Of a DNA stretch of 64,000 nucleotides, positions 50,107 through 59,046 are shown one piece after another (within the stretch, counting starts at the first letter, position 1; every line of letters starts with the position of its first letter). Under the pieces are notes generated by a model. The model was given only the letters and a program-made list of their open reading frames with translations. It did no database searches and had not been told where the DNA came from. Origin of the DNA: Treponema sp. GTDB lineage: Bacteria > Spirochaetota > Spirochaetia > Treponematales > Treponemataceae. Where the stretch lies: the NCBI GenBank assembly GCA_017938365.1, contig JAGBBT010000094.1:1-64000 (forward strand), in the 5' to 3' direction. The translations under genes were made by a program, and so were the position numbers.

Positions 50107-50943
50107 ATGAGAATATTAAAATTAGCAAATAGGGAAATTAAAACGGAAAAAAAAGCCTTTGTAATGGGGATTTTGAATGTTACTCCTGATTCACTTTGGA
50201 ATAAAAGTTGTGGTGGCTTAAGAACTGCGTTAAAGCTTATAGAAGACGGTGCAGATATTCTGGATATTGGTGCTGAATCTTCTCGTCCAGGTTCAAAATA
50301 TATTGATTCAAATGTAGAATTAAAAAGAATTATTCCTATTATAAAAAAAATTAGAAAATACAGTAACATTCCTATTTCAATTGATACAAGAAAATCTGAA
50401 GTTTTGTCAGCTTGTTTAGAAGAAGGTGCTGATATACTAAATGATATTAGCTCGTTAGAAGATGATGATAATTTAGGGAAATTATGTGCAAAGTGGAATA
50501 TACCTGTTATTTTAATGCATAAAAGAAATATTCCTCTTCATATGCAAAAAAATACATATTACGAAGATATTTTTAAGGATGTTGAATCTTATTTGTTTGA
50601 GCGTATAGATTATGCTTTGAAATGTGGCATATCTTCTGATAAAATAATAATAGATCCTGGAATTGGTTTTGGCAAAGATACCAATGGTAATTGTGTTTTG
50701 GTAAAACACTGTGGACAACTATGTGGTGGTCGATATCCAGTTTTGATGGCTCTTTCTAGAAAGTCATTTTTGGGTTCTTTAACTAATAGAGATGTCAAAG
50801 ATAGATTGTCTAGTACTATAACAGCTAATATCCTTTCAATTATGAATGGAGCTTCTATAATTAGAGTTCATGATGTAAAAGAGGCTGTTGATTCGTTATC
50901 AATATTAAACAGTATTGAATATTGCTTGCAAAAAGAGGAATAA
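50107..50943 (+). CDS. folP: dihydropteroate synthase FolP
   Basis: FolP joins p-aminobenzoate and dihydropterin pyrophosphate in folate synthesis and is the sulfonamide target. The 278-residue protein has GILNVTPDSLW (residues about 18-28; the usual D-S-F is D-S-L), DILDIGAESSRPGS and DPGIGFGKD. The N terminus is a short extension of about 12 residues. Four bases separate it from dxs and three from cdaA. Confidence 0.94.
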   Translation: MRILKLANREIKTEKKAFVMGILNVTPDSLWNKSCGGLRTALKLIEDGADILDIGAESSRPGSKYIDSNVELKRIIPIIKKIRKYSNIPISIDTRKSEVLSACLEEGADILNDISSLEDDDNLGKLCAKWNIPVILMHKRNIPLHMQKNTYYEDIFKDVESYLFERIDYALKCGISSDKIIIDPGIGFGKDTNGNCVLVKHCGQLCGGRYPVLMALSRKSFLGSLTNRDVKDRLSSTITANILSIMNGASIIRVHDVKEAVDSLSILNSIEYCLQKEE

Positions 50944-50946
50944 GTT

Positions 50947-51762
50947 TTGAGCGCATTTGAAAATTTATCAAAATTGTATGACGTTATTAGACCTGTATTG
51001 GATGTGGGAATAATGACTTTTATTATTTATAAAGCTTATGAAATAATTATAAAAACAAATGCTGTTCAGATTATAAAAGCTGCGGTAGTTGTAGTTATGG
51101 CTTATGCAGTGGCATTGGTTTTAGATTTATCAATGTTGTTATGGGTTTTAAACAAAATTGCATTTGGACTTATTGTTTGTTTTGCTATAGTTTTTCAGCC
51201 TGAATTAAGAAAAGTCTTTCTAAAAATTGGTCAAAGTGAATGGTTTGCTTTTGGTAATCGCTCTAAACATACTTATGTAGATACTGTAATTATTGCTGCT
51301 GAAATGCTTTCTAAAATGAAAAGAGGAATGTTAGTCGTTTTTATGCGACATACAAAATTAGATGATATTATAGAAACAGGAACACGAATAAATGCTGATT
51401 TATCATCAGCTTTGCTTGTAACAATTTTTGGGCATGATACACCATTGCATGATGCTGCTTGTGTAGTTCAATCTGGAAAAATTTTAAGTGCAGGTTGTTT
51501 TCTTCCCCTTAGTGAACAATATGATATAAAAAAAACATTTGGAACAAGACATAGAGCTGCATTGGGGTTAAGTGAAGTTAGTGATGCTGTTGTTTTGGTT
51601 GTATCAGAAGAGTCTGGTGCGATTAGTTTAGCTTATGATTCAAAATTATATTATGACTTAAAAACTTCTCAAATTACAAAAATTCTGGAAAAATTATTAG
51701 AAGTAACTCCTGACCAAAAAAATATTGAGGATACTATAGATGAAAATAAGGCAAATTATTAA
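50947..51762 (+). CDS. cdaA: membrane diadenylate cyclase CdaA (DAC domain), with DAA in place of DGA
   Basis: CdaA makes c-di-AMP. The 271-residue protein has three N-terminal membrane helices (residues about 15-85) and the DAC domain from about residue 95. The RHR motif is intact (GTRHRAA) but the metal/nucleotide motif DGA is DAA (PLHDAACVV, about residues 170-178). The start is TTG at 50947, after GAGGA. It overlaps its usual partner cdaR by 23 bases. The cdaA-cdaR pair is normally followed by glmM; here acpS follows. Confidence 0.9.
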   Translation: MSAFENLSKLYDVIRPVLDVGIMTFIIYKAYEIIIKTNAVQIIKAAVVVVMAYAVALVLDLSMLLWVLNKIAFGLIVCFAIVFQPELRKVFLKIGQSEWFAFGNRSKHTYVDTVIIAAEMLSKMKRGMLVVFMRHTKLDDIIETGTRINADLSSALLVTIFGHDTPLHDAACVVQSGKILSAGCFLPLSEQYDIKKTFGTRHRAALGLSEVSDAVVLVVSEESGAISLAYDSKLYYDLKTSQITKILEKLLEVTPDQKNIEDTIDENKANY

Positions 51763-52801
51763 TAACATTACAGAAAATTGGTCTGTAAAAGCTGCTTGTT
51801 TTGTTCTAGCCATTTTTATATACATTTTTTTTCAACTTTCAATACAAGAAACAAAAACTTTTGTGGTTAATTTAGATATTGTTTCTAAAAATGGAATGGC
51901 TGTTACAAATAATTATCAAAAGAAGATAAAAATATCAATTCGTGGAAAAAAAGAAGATATTGCGACTTTTAGAGAAAGTGAAGTTTCAGCTTATGTAGAT
52001 TTAAGTTTCTTGGCAAAAGAAGGTTCTTATAAGGTTCCTATTCTCGTTGATTTACCAAAGGATGCTCTTTTATTGGATGCTCTTGAAGTGAAAGTTTCTC
52101 CACAAGAAATACCTATTACTGTTGAAGAAGAAATTAAAGGTTTTGTTTCTTTGAATCCTCTTGTAAAAGGTGAAGTTGCAGACGGTTATGAGATTAAAAA
52201 TATTAAAATTACTCCAGATGAGGTAGAAATATTTGGACCAAAGTCTATTGTTCAAAATTATAATAGGTTACAAACAAAAGCTATAAATGTAAAAGGTGCC
52301 AATACATCTTTTTCAAAGAATGTTGGCGTTGATAATTTAGGAAAATCACTAAAATTAGTTTCGAAAGAGTTGATAAATGTTGAGGTTGAGATTGTTCCTT
52401 CTGTAAGTTCAAAAAAAATTATAGTGAATTCTTTATCTTATGTTGGATTACCTGAAACATTACAAGTTGAAAATGAAAATATTGAAGTAGAATTTGTTGT
52501 TACTGGGAAAAAATTGGACATTGATAATTTGAAAAATACAGATTTTATAGTTGAGGCAGATTGTTCAAAAATAACAAATATTGAAACAGAATCTTTTATA
52601 GAAGTTCCTATAAAAATAATTAAACCTGAAAAAGTTGAATTTAAAGGTGAGTATCCAAAAATTATATCTCTTCAACTAAAAAAAATTGAAAGCGAAGACA
52701 CTGAAATCGTAAAAGATGTTTTACCAAAAATTGAAGATTTAAAAATAACTCAACCAGAAGAAGTTGAAACTATTACAACTGAGGAGTCTATAAAGTCGTG
52801 A
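51740..52801 (+). CDS. cdaR: YbbR-domain protein (CdaR-type)
   Basis: CdaR regulates CdaA from outside the membrane. The 353-residue protein has one N-terminal membrane helix (about residues 15-35) and then YbbR repeats (about residues 40-315), beta-rich and recognised by segments such as FVSLNPLVKGEVADGYEIKN. It ends in a short acidic/Thr-rich tail. The large overlap with cdaA (23 bases) and the GTGA overlap with acpS indicate coupled translation. Confidence 0.85.
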   Translation: MKIRQIINNITENWSVKAACFVLAIFIYIFFQLSIQETKTFVVNLDIVSKNGMAVTNNYQKKIKISIRGKKEDIATFRESEVSAYVDLSFLAKEGSYKVPILVDLPKDALLLDALEVKVSPQEIPITVEEEIKGFVSLNPLVKGEVADGYEIKNIKITPDEVEIFGPKSIVQNYNRLQTKAINVKGANTSFSKNVGVDNLGKSLKLVSKELINVEVEIVPSVSSKKIIVNSLSYVGLPETLQVENENIEVEFVVTGKKLDIDNLKNTDFIVEADCSKITNIETESFIEVPIKIIKPEKVEFKGEYPKIISLQLKKIESEDTEIVKDVLPKIEDLKITQPEEVETITTEESIKS

Positions 52802-53196
52802 TTTATGGTATAGGTACTGATATTTCGGATGTTAGGCGTTTTAAAAAATGGGTAAATTCTCCTGAATTAATAAGTCGCTTTTTTGCAAAAGAAGAATTGT
52901 TTTTTTTAGAAGAAAATAATAAAACAATGGATGCAGCTTGTCGACATTATGCCGCTAGATTTGCTGCTAAAGAAGCTTTTGTTAAGGCTTTAGGAACAGG
53001 TTTTGTAGGTATAGAATTAAAAGGTTTATGGGTTTCGAAAAATGAAGATGGAAAACCTTTTTTTTCGTTTAATGATAAAACAAAAAAAATATTGGACAAT
53101 CGTATTGGAAATAAATACAATATTCAATTATCCATTAGTCATGAAAAAGAATATGCAGTTGCATTTGTTCTGATTGAAAAATCGGAGGACTTATAA
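52798..53196 (+). CDS. acpS: holo-[acyl-carrier-protein] synthase AcpS
   Basis: AcpS transfers 4'-phosphopantetheine from CoA to acyl carrier protein. The 132-residue protein has GIGTDISDVRRF (metal-binding Asp, about residues 4-15), FAAKEAFVKALGTG and the C-terminal SISHEKEYAVAFV motif, all intact. The start is GTG at 52798, overlapping the cdaR stop. The size fits the trimeric AcpS type. Confidence 0.95.
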   Translation: MIYGIGTDISDVRRFKKWVNSPELISRFFAKEELFFLEENNKTMDAACRHYAARFAAKEAFVKALGTGFVGIELKGLWVSKNEDGKPFFSFNDKTKKILDNRIGNKYNIQLSISHEKEYAVAFVLIEKSEDL

Positions 53197-53197
53197 A

Positions 53198-54097
53198 ATG
53201 TATAAAAGTTCAACAAAAAAGCCCACAGTTGAAAAGAAACCAAAACTATCATATTGGTCAAAAACAAAGTGTAAATGTCCTGTTTGCATGAAAAGTTTTG
53301 ATAAGGAAGAAATGCTTTCTGGTAGTGGTAGAATGATTGCTGGTGAATTAACTGACGAACTACACAGAGTTTTTGAACCTTCAAAAAAATATGGAACTAT
53401 ATATCCGTTAATTTATGCAATTGGTGCATGTCCAAAGTGTCATTCCGCTTTTTTTTGGAAGGATTTTGAAGAAATAAATGATAATGAATCGCTAAATGCT
53501 CTCCAAGCTGATTCAGAAAATCGTAAAAGTATCGTAAATAATTTATTTCCATATTACGATTTAACTCATGAGAGAAATTTGTTGGATGGTGCTGCTATGT
53601 ACTATTTAGCATTATTATCTTATGAAAAAGTTGATTTATCCTATGCTCCAACAATAAAGAGAGCGATGATTTCTCTTCGTTTAGCATGGTTATGTAAAGA
53701 TTTAGAAAAAGTTGTACCTGGTCATAATTATTCTTATGTATCAGAAGTTTTTTACAGAAAAGCCCAATTTTTTTATGAGCAAACTTTAATTAATGAAACT
53801 GGAAGAATTGAAACTATTGCAAAAGTTAACAATTTTGGACCTGATATAGATAAAAATTATGGCTATGATGGTGTGATTTATTTAAATTCCCTTTTGGAAT
53901 TTAAATACGGACAAACTGAAGATATGCAAATGCGTTATAAAAAATTAGACGAAAATAAACGTTCTATTGCGAGAATTTTTGGTTTAGGAAAATCTTCAAA
54001 ATCGAAACCAGGTCCATTACTTGAGAAATCAAGAGATTTATATGACAAATTAACGGCTACGCTAAATGAAGCTAATATAATTTCTGTGGATGATTAA
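53198..54097 (+). CDS. DUF2225-family protein with CxxC motifs
   Basis: The 299-residue protein begins with a basic segment and a CxC-x-x-C motif (KCKCPVCMKSF, about residues 25-35) plus a second pair GACPKCHSAFFW (about residues 80-91), which may bind zinc; the rest is helical. This is the DUF2225 pattern, common in spirochaetes and Firmicutes and of unknown function. The start is the ATG at 53198, spaced correctly from GGAGGA; the upstream part of the longer frame overlaps acpS. Confidence 0.8.
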   Translation: MYKSSTKKPTVEKKPKLSYWSKTKCKCPVCMKSFDKEEMLSGSGRMIAGELTDELHRVFEPSKKYGTIYPLIYAIGACPKCHSAFFWKDFEEINDNESLNALQADSENRKSIVNNLFPYYDLTHERNLLDGAAMYYLALLSYEKVDLSYAPTIKRAMISLRLAWLCKDLEKVVPGHNYSYVSEVFYRKAQFFYEQTLINETGRIETIAKVNNFGPDIDKNYGYDGVIYLNSLLEFKYGQTEDMQMRYKKLDENKRSIARIFGLGKSSKSKPGPLLEKSRDLYDKLTATLNEANIISVDD

Positions 54098-54099
54098 TT

Positions 54100-54873
54100 G
54101 TGAGAAATATACTTTTAACAGTCTCTTATGACGGAACGGATTTTTGTGGTTGGCAACGCCAAGATTTTTCAGATTGTGGAAAATCGGTTCGAACAGTTCA
54201 AGAAGTGATTGAAACTGCATTGGAAAAACTTCATAAACAAAAAGTAAAATTAATTGGCAGTGGAAGGACTGATAGTGGAGTTCATGCAAAGGCTCAGGCT
54301 GCAAATTTTTTTTCTCCCATAGATTCGATTCCTGTTAAAAAATATGTGCTTGCGTTGAATTCATTTTTGCCTAACGATATTAGAATAATGGATTCAGAAG
54401 AAGTTTCTAATGATTTTAATTCTAGATTTTCAGCTACAAGTAGAGTATATAGATATTTTATAAGTCCAACTGATACTTTGGCAACAGAAATGAAATATGT
54501 ATGGTCAATAAATCACATTCCAAATTTAGATGTGTTAAATGAGATGGCGTCTTGTTTAAGAGGCGAAATTGATTGTGCTACATTTGCTGCTGCTGGTGAT
54601 CAAAGTAAATCAACTTTCCGTTATATAGATAATGCTCATTTTTTTTACGAGGGTAAAAACTTAGTTTTTGAAATTGAAGCTAATGCATTCCTTTGGAAGA
54701 TGGTTAGAAGTATCACAGGTAGTTTAATTCATTTTGAAAAAATGGGAAAAAATGCTGATTATTTTAAGCAAGTTTTACTTAGTTGTGATAGAAAACAAGT
54801 TGGCCCCACAGCTCCTGCTCATGGTTTATTTTTATGGAAGATTAATTTTGATGGAATTAGGCGCCATGTTTAA
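54100..54873 (+). CDS. truA: tRNA pseudouridine synthase A (TruA)
   Basis: TruA makes pseudouridine at positions 38-40 of tRNA. The 257-residue protein has VSYDGTDFCGWQRQ (about residues 7-20), the catalytic Asp in GSGRTDSGVHAKAQ (about residues 53-66) and NAFLWKMVRSITG near the C terminus. The start is GTG at 54100. Its stop is one base from the convergent priA stop. It is the last gene of the dxs operon. Confidence 0.96.
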   Translation: MRNILLTVSYDGTDFCGWQRQDFSDCGKSVRTVQEVIETALEKLHKQKVKLIGSGRTDSGVHAKAQAANFFSPIDSIPVKKYVLALNSFLPNDIRIMDSEEVSNDFNSRFSATSRVYRYFISPTDTLATEMKYVWSINHIPNLDVLNEMASCLRGEIDCATFAAAGDQSKSTFRYIDNAHFFYEGKNLVFEIEANAFLWKMVRSITGSLIHFEKMGKNADYFKQVLLSCDRKQVGPTAPAHGLFLWKINFDGIRRHV

Positions 54874-54874
54874 T

Positions 54875-56908
54875 TTACAGTAATGTTATAGGGTCAACAT
54901 CACATTCTATATAAACATCATTTGGTTTTGTATAATTAAATAAAAGTTCCGCTGCTATTTTTTGTAATATTGATATTTCTTGACCTTTTAAAATAATTTG
55001 AAATCTGTAGTTTTGTGATATTTTTACTATTGGGCATTCAGAAGGACCTAATATTTCTGTATTTAAAATATTTTCTTTTGTTGTAGATAAGTTATTTTTT
55101 TCTAAACATTCTTTTATTGAATTTTTCAGAATTTTTTCTGCACCGTAGGCTGCTTGTTCTGCCTGGTTTAAGGTTGGTGCTCTAAAAACTAGTCTTATAA
55201 TTCGTGAAAAAGGAGGAAAATTTAATAATTTGCGTGTTTCAATTTCTGAATCATAAAACATTTGAATTTCATTATTAACTGAGAATAAAATAGGTTCTTT
55301 ATTCGGATTGTATGTTTGAACAATAACTTTTCCGTCTGGAAAATATCTTCCTGCTCTTCCTGCAACTTGTGTGATTAAAGAAAATGTTTTTTCTGCAGCT
55401 CTGAAGTCTGGTAAATGTAATCCTGTATCAGCAAGTATTACTCCTACTAGTTTTAAATTTGGAAAATTTAACCCTTTTGCAATCATTTGGGTTCCTAGCA
55501 TTATGTCGTATTCGTTATTTTTGAATGCTGCTAATTTTTCTTGAAGTTCACCTTTTTTTGTTAAATTGTCTGTATCAATTCTAACTATTCTTGCATTTGG
55601 AAATTTCGCCTTAACTTCCGATTCAATAAACTCTGTACCAAAACCAGAATAGCCAATATCTAATGAGCCACATTGTGGACATTGCTGAGGAGGGTATAAT
55701 TTCCAGCCACAATAATGACAACGTAATTGGTTTTCGTTTTTGTGATATGTCATAGAAATGGAACAATTTTTGCATTTCTGTTCATATCCACAAGAGTTAC
55801 ATCTAAAAAAATGAGAAAAACCTCTTCTGTTTAAGAATAAAATTGTTTGTCGTTTTTCCTTTATAGTTGTTTTTATTTCTTCAAAGAGTTTTTTTGAAAT
55901 ACATCCATATTCTAAATTTTCTGTTGTTAAATCTACTGATACAATTTTAGGCATTACACCGCCTGACAAACGTTTTGTTAAATTATGACGAATAATTTTT
56001 TCTTTTGTCATCATATACCATGCTTCTACGCTAGGTGTTGCACTACCCATTAGTAAGGGAATTTTTAAATTTGCACAGCGATACATTGCTACTTGTCGTG
56101 CATGATATCTTGGAGTTGAGCCACTTTTGTAGGATCCGTCGTGTTCTTCGTCAATAATTATCATTCCTAAATCTGGTACAGGTGCAAAAACTGCACTTCT
56201 AGCACCTATAACAACTCTAGCTTCTTTTGTTAAAATTCTATTCCATTCGTTTAATTTTTGACCTTTAGATAATCCTGAATGGAGAACTGCAACTGTTTGT
56301 CCAAATCTTTCTACAACAGCTTCTACGACTTGTTGTGTTAAGCTAATTTCTGGTACAAGATAAATTACTCCTTTTCCTTCATTTAACAATTTTTCAGCAG
56401 TTTGCAAAAAGACTTCTGTTTTTCCACTTCCAGTTGGACCATATAAATAATGCAAATTTGTTTTTGAGTTTTTTGATAAAATTTCATCTACTGCATTTTT
56501 TTGTTCTATGCTTAATGAAAAATTCTTTTTTGGGGATAATTCATTAATTACAGAAAATCCTCCAGAATCAGTTTCTCTTTTTGCACTTGGTATTATTACG
56601 CTTACAGCTTCTCCATACGAGCATAAGTAGTATTTTGAAATCCATTTAGCTAAATTGAGTAATTCAGAGGTTAGAATCGGACTTTTATCAATAATTTTAA
56701 GTATAGGTCTAATTTTATTTTCTTCTACAGGGCAATCTTCTGGTAATTGATTACTTTCTGCTATTACATAACCTATCATTCTTCTGTTGCCGAATTTTAT
56801 GTCTGCTCTACATCCTATTCTTGTGTGATTTTCTGGGTTATCAATATCAAGATATGTAAAAGTTTGAAAGAGAGGAAGGTTTAATGCTATCTGTAAAAAT
56901 TTTTTCAA
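54875..56908 (-). CDS. priA: primosomal protein N' / replication restart helicase PriA
   Basis: PriA recognises stalled forks and reloads the replisome. The 677-residue protein has an N-terminal DNA-binding region, Walker A LYGPTGSGKTEVF (about residues 154-166), the DEAH-type IIDEEHDGS, a zinc region (CNSCGYEQKCKNCSIS, then CHYCGW and CPQCGS) and helicase motifs V/VI (TQVAGRAGRYFPDGKV). It starts two bases after the upstream glycosylase stop, making an operon. Confidence 0.96.
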   Translation of the reverse strand: MKKFLQIALNLPLFQTFTYLDIDNPENHTRIGCRADIKFGNRRMIGYVIAESNQLPEDCPVEENKIRPILKIIDKSPILTSELLNLAKWISKYYLCSYGEAVSVIIPSAKRETDSGGFSVINELSPKKNFSLSIEQKNAVDEILSKNSKTNLHYLYGPTGSGKTEVFLQTAEKLLNEGKGVIYLVPEISLTQQVVEAVVERFGQTVAVLHSGLSKGQKLNEWNRILTKEARVVIGARSAVFAPVPDLGMIIIDEEHDGSYKSGSTPRYHARQVAMYRCANLKIPLLMGSATPSVEAWYMMTKEKIIRHNLTKRLSGGVMPKIVSVDLTTENLEYGCISKKLFEEIKTTIKEKRQTILFLNRRGFSHFFRCNSCGYEQKCKNCSISMTYHKNENQLRCHYCGWKLYPPQQCPQCGSLDIGYSGFGTEFIESEVKAKFPNARIVRIDTDNLTKKGELQEKLAAFKNNEYDIMLGTQMIAKGLNFPNLKLVGVILADTGLHLPDFRAAEKTFSLITQVAGRAGRYFPDGKVIVQTYNPNKEPILFSVNNEIQMFYDSEIETRKLLNFPPFSRIIRLVFRAPTLNQAEQAAYGAEKILKNSIKECLEKNNLSTTKENILNTEILGPSECPIVKISQNYRFQIILKGQEISILQKIAAELLFNYTKPNDVYIECDVDPITLL

Positions 56909-56910
56909 TA

Positions 56911-57684
56911 TCAGCCTCTAAAAGATTCTTGGTAATTTGGAACTAATTCTAGCAATTTTTGTCTGAACATTTTTAAGTCTTCCCAAGCATATTTTTTTAA
57001 ACTTTCATCTCGTAATAGGGCACTAGGATGGTAAGTTACACAAACAGGGATATTTGAATATTCGTAAAAGTTTCCTCTTAATTTTGTTACACCAAGAGGT
57101 GATTTTAATATATTTTTTGCTGCGGTACTTCCTGCACACAAAATCATTTTTGGTTTTAATGCTACGATTTGAGCTTGTAAAAAAGATATACAAGCATCTG
57201 CTTCTTCAGGGTAGGGAATTCTATTTTGAGGAGGACGACATTTTACAATATTTGCAATATAGGTATTAGAATTTCTTGATAACTGAATTGCTGCTAACAT
57301 TTTATCCAATAATTGTCCTGCAGGTCCTACAAAAGGCTCTCCTTTTAAATCCTCTTCGTAACCAGGTCCTTCTCCTATAACTAGTACAAGTGGAGATTTA
57401 CATCCAATACCAGGAACGACATTTTTTCTTGTTTCACAAAGTCTACATCTATTACATTTAGTTATTTTATTATTAATTGTATCAATTGACGCATTTTTTA
57501 TTTCTTGAATTACTTCATTCTTTGAAAAGTTAATATTTGTTGTGTTATTTTCTGATTTGATTATTTTAATATCATCTTTGAATTTAGAAATATCAAATGT
57601 AAAATCTTGAGATTTGTATCCTTGTATGTTACTTGATGCAGTTTTTAATAAGTTATATATAATCTTCTTATCGTTACTAGTCAT
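56911..57684 (-). CDS. iron-sulfur uracil-DNA glycosylase (family 4 type)
   Basis: This enzyme removes uracil from DNA. The 257-residue protein has a 75-residue N-terminal extension, the cluster cysteines (CNRCRLCETRKNVVPGIGC, about residues 78-96), the catalytic VLVIGEGPGYEEDLKG (usual GEAPGxxED; here Ala is Gly), NIVKCRPPQNR and VTYHPSALLRD. The N-terminal extension is of unknown role. Upstream of priA in the same operon. Family 4 versus 5 cannot be settled by eye. Confidence 0.9.
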   Translation of the reverse strand: MTSNDKKIIYNLLKTASSNIQGYKSQDFTFDISKFKDDIKIIKSENNTTNINFSKNEVIQEIKNASIDTINNKITKCNRCRLCETRKNVVPGIGCKSPLVLVIGEGPGYEEDLKGEPFVGPAGQLLDKMLAAIQLSRNSNTYIANIVKCRPPQNRIPYPEEADACISFLQAQIVALKPKMILCAGSTAAKNILKSPLGVTKLRGNFYEYSNIPVCVTYHPSALLRDESLKKYAWEDLKMFRQKLLELVPNYQESFRG

Positions 57685-57809
57685 AGATAACTTATTTTCT
57701 AAAAGATACTTTTATTGGTCAAGTAAAAATTAAAATATTATTACATAATATTTTAAACAAAGAATCTATTCTTGAATGTTCCTTTGTAATGAAGTATCAT
57801 AACTATAGT

Positions 57810-59039
57810 ATGAATATTGCTCTTTTTTCGGACAGTTACCTTCCCACAAAAAGTGGAATTGTTACAGTTGTAATTCAATTAAAACGAATATTAGAAGAAT
57901 TAGGTCATCATGTAGTCATTGTTACTGTTGGTAGTGGTAAAGATGATAAATCTGAAGATAATAATGTATATAGAGTAAATTCTATTCCAAGTCCTGTTGG
58001 TGATGGTCAGTATATTGGTATTCCACATAAAAAAGAAGTAAAGGAATTTTTACTAAAACATAAAATTGAAATCATTCATTCTCATACAGAATTTTTTATG
58101 GGACACATGTCTATTGTTGTTGGAAAGGAATTAAAAATTCCTGTAGTGGCTACAACTCATACCATGTGGGAAGATTATTATAAGTATTATCTGTTTATGG
58201 GAAGATTGATTCCAAGAAGAGTTATTAGAAAAGTTGTTCAGCAAGTATATAAAAGATATTATGCTTTTATTAATGTTTCTAAGAAAGCTCATGATTATTT
58301 TAATCGATCATATATGTTACCTAAAATTCCTTCCGCAATTATTCCTAATGCAATTGATACAAAACAGTTTATTTCCACCGTTGTTTCTGATGAAGAAAAA
58401 GATGCTTTACGGGAATCTCTAGGTATTAAAAAAGATGATAGAGTTGTTTTGTATGTGGGTAGAGTTGTTGAAGAAAAACGATTAGACGAGCTTCTTGTTA
58501 TAATGTCGCGAGTTGTAAAACAAAGAGAAAATCTAAAAATGATTTTTGTAGGTTCTGGCGAAAGAGAAGAAAAATTACGAAATTCTGTAATTGATGATGG
58601 TTTAGAAGATAAAATAAAATTTACAGGTTTTGTTGATTGGAAAAAATTGCATTCATACTATGCTATTTCTGATTATTTTGTAACTGTATCTTTGTCAGAA
58701 ATGCATTCTATGACAATACTTGAAGCTTTGTCGTTGGGATTGCCTGTTGTATGTCGTAGAGATACAAGTTTTAGTGATACGGTTTTTCATGGAGAAAATG
58801 GTTATTTTGCAGATTCTGATGAAGAAATGGATTCGTATTTGTTAAAGTTATGTGATGATACTGAGACTTGTGCCAAAATGGGGCAAAAAGCTTTAGAAAT
58901 CTGTAAAAATTTTGTTCTTGAAAGTCACGGAATAAAAACAGTTTCTTTTTACGAAGAGGTTTTATCAAAATTTCCTAAGAAAGTAACATCTGCTCAATTA
59001 CAAAATGCGGTAGATAATTCAGTTGTTATTAGAAGATAA
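57810..59039 (+). CDS. GT4-family glycosyltransferase
   Basis: The 409-residue protein has the GT-B fold start MNIALFSDSYLPTKSGIVTV, HSHTEFFMGHM (about residue 92) and the C-terminal nucleotide-sugar site with E-x7-E pattern (SEMHSMTILEALSLGLPVV, about residues 300-318). The sequence is of the 1,2-diacylglycerol glucosyltransferase type common in treponemes, which makes membrane glycolipids, but the acceptor is not certain. The start at 57810 matches the family N terminus; an ATG at 57789 would add seven residues. Neither has a strong ribosome site. Confidence 0.85.
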   Translation: MNIALFSDSYLPTKSGIVTVVIQLKRILEELGHHVVIVTVGSGKDDKSEDNNVYRVNSIPSPVGDGQYIGIPHKKEVKEFLLKHKIEIIHSHTEFFMGHMSIVVGKELKIPVVATTHTMWEDYYKYYLFMGRLIPRRVIRKVVQQVYKRYYAFINVSKKAHDYFNRSYMLPKIPSAIIPNAIDTKQFISTVVSDEEKDALRESLGIKKDDRVVLYVGRVVEEKRLDELLVIMSRVVKQRENLKMIFVGSGEREEKLRNSVIDDGLEDKIKFTGFVDWKKLHSYYAISDYFVTVSLSEMHSMTILEALSLGLPVVCRRDTSFSDTVFHGENGYFADSDEEMDSYLLKLCDDTETCAKMGQKALEICKNFVLESHGIKTVSFYEEVLSKFPKKVTSAQLQNAVDNSVVIRR

Positions 59040-59046
59040 GGCTAAA

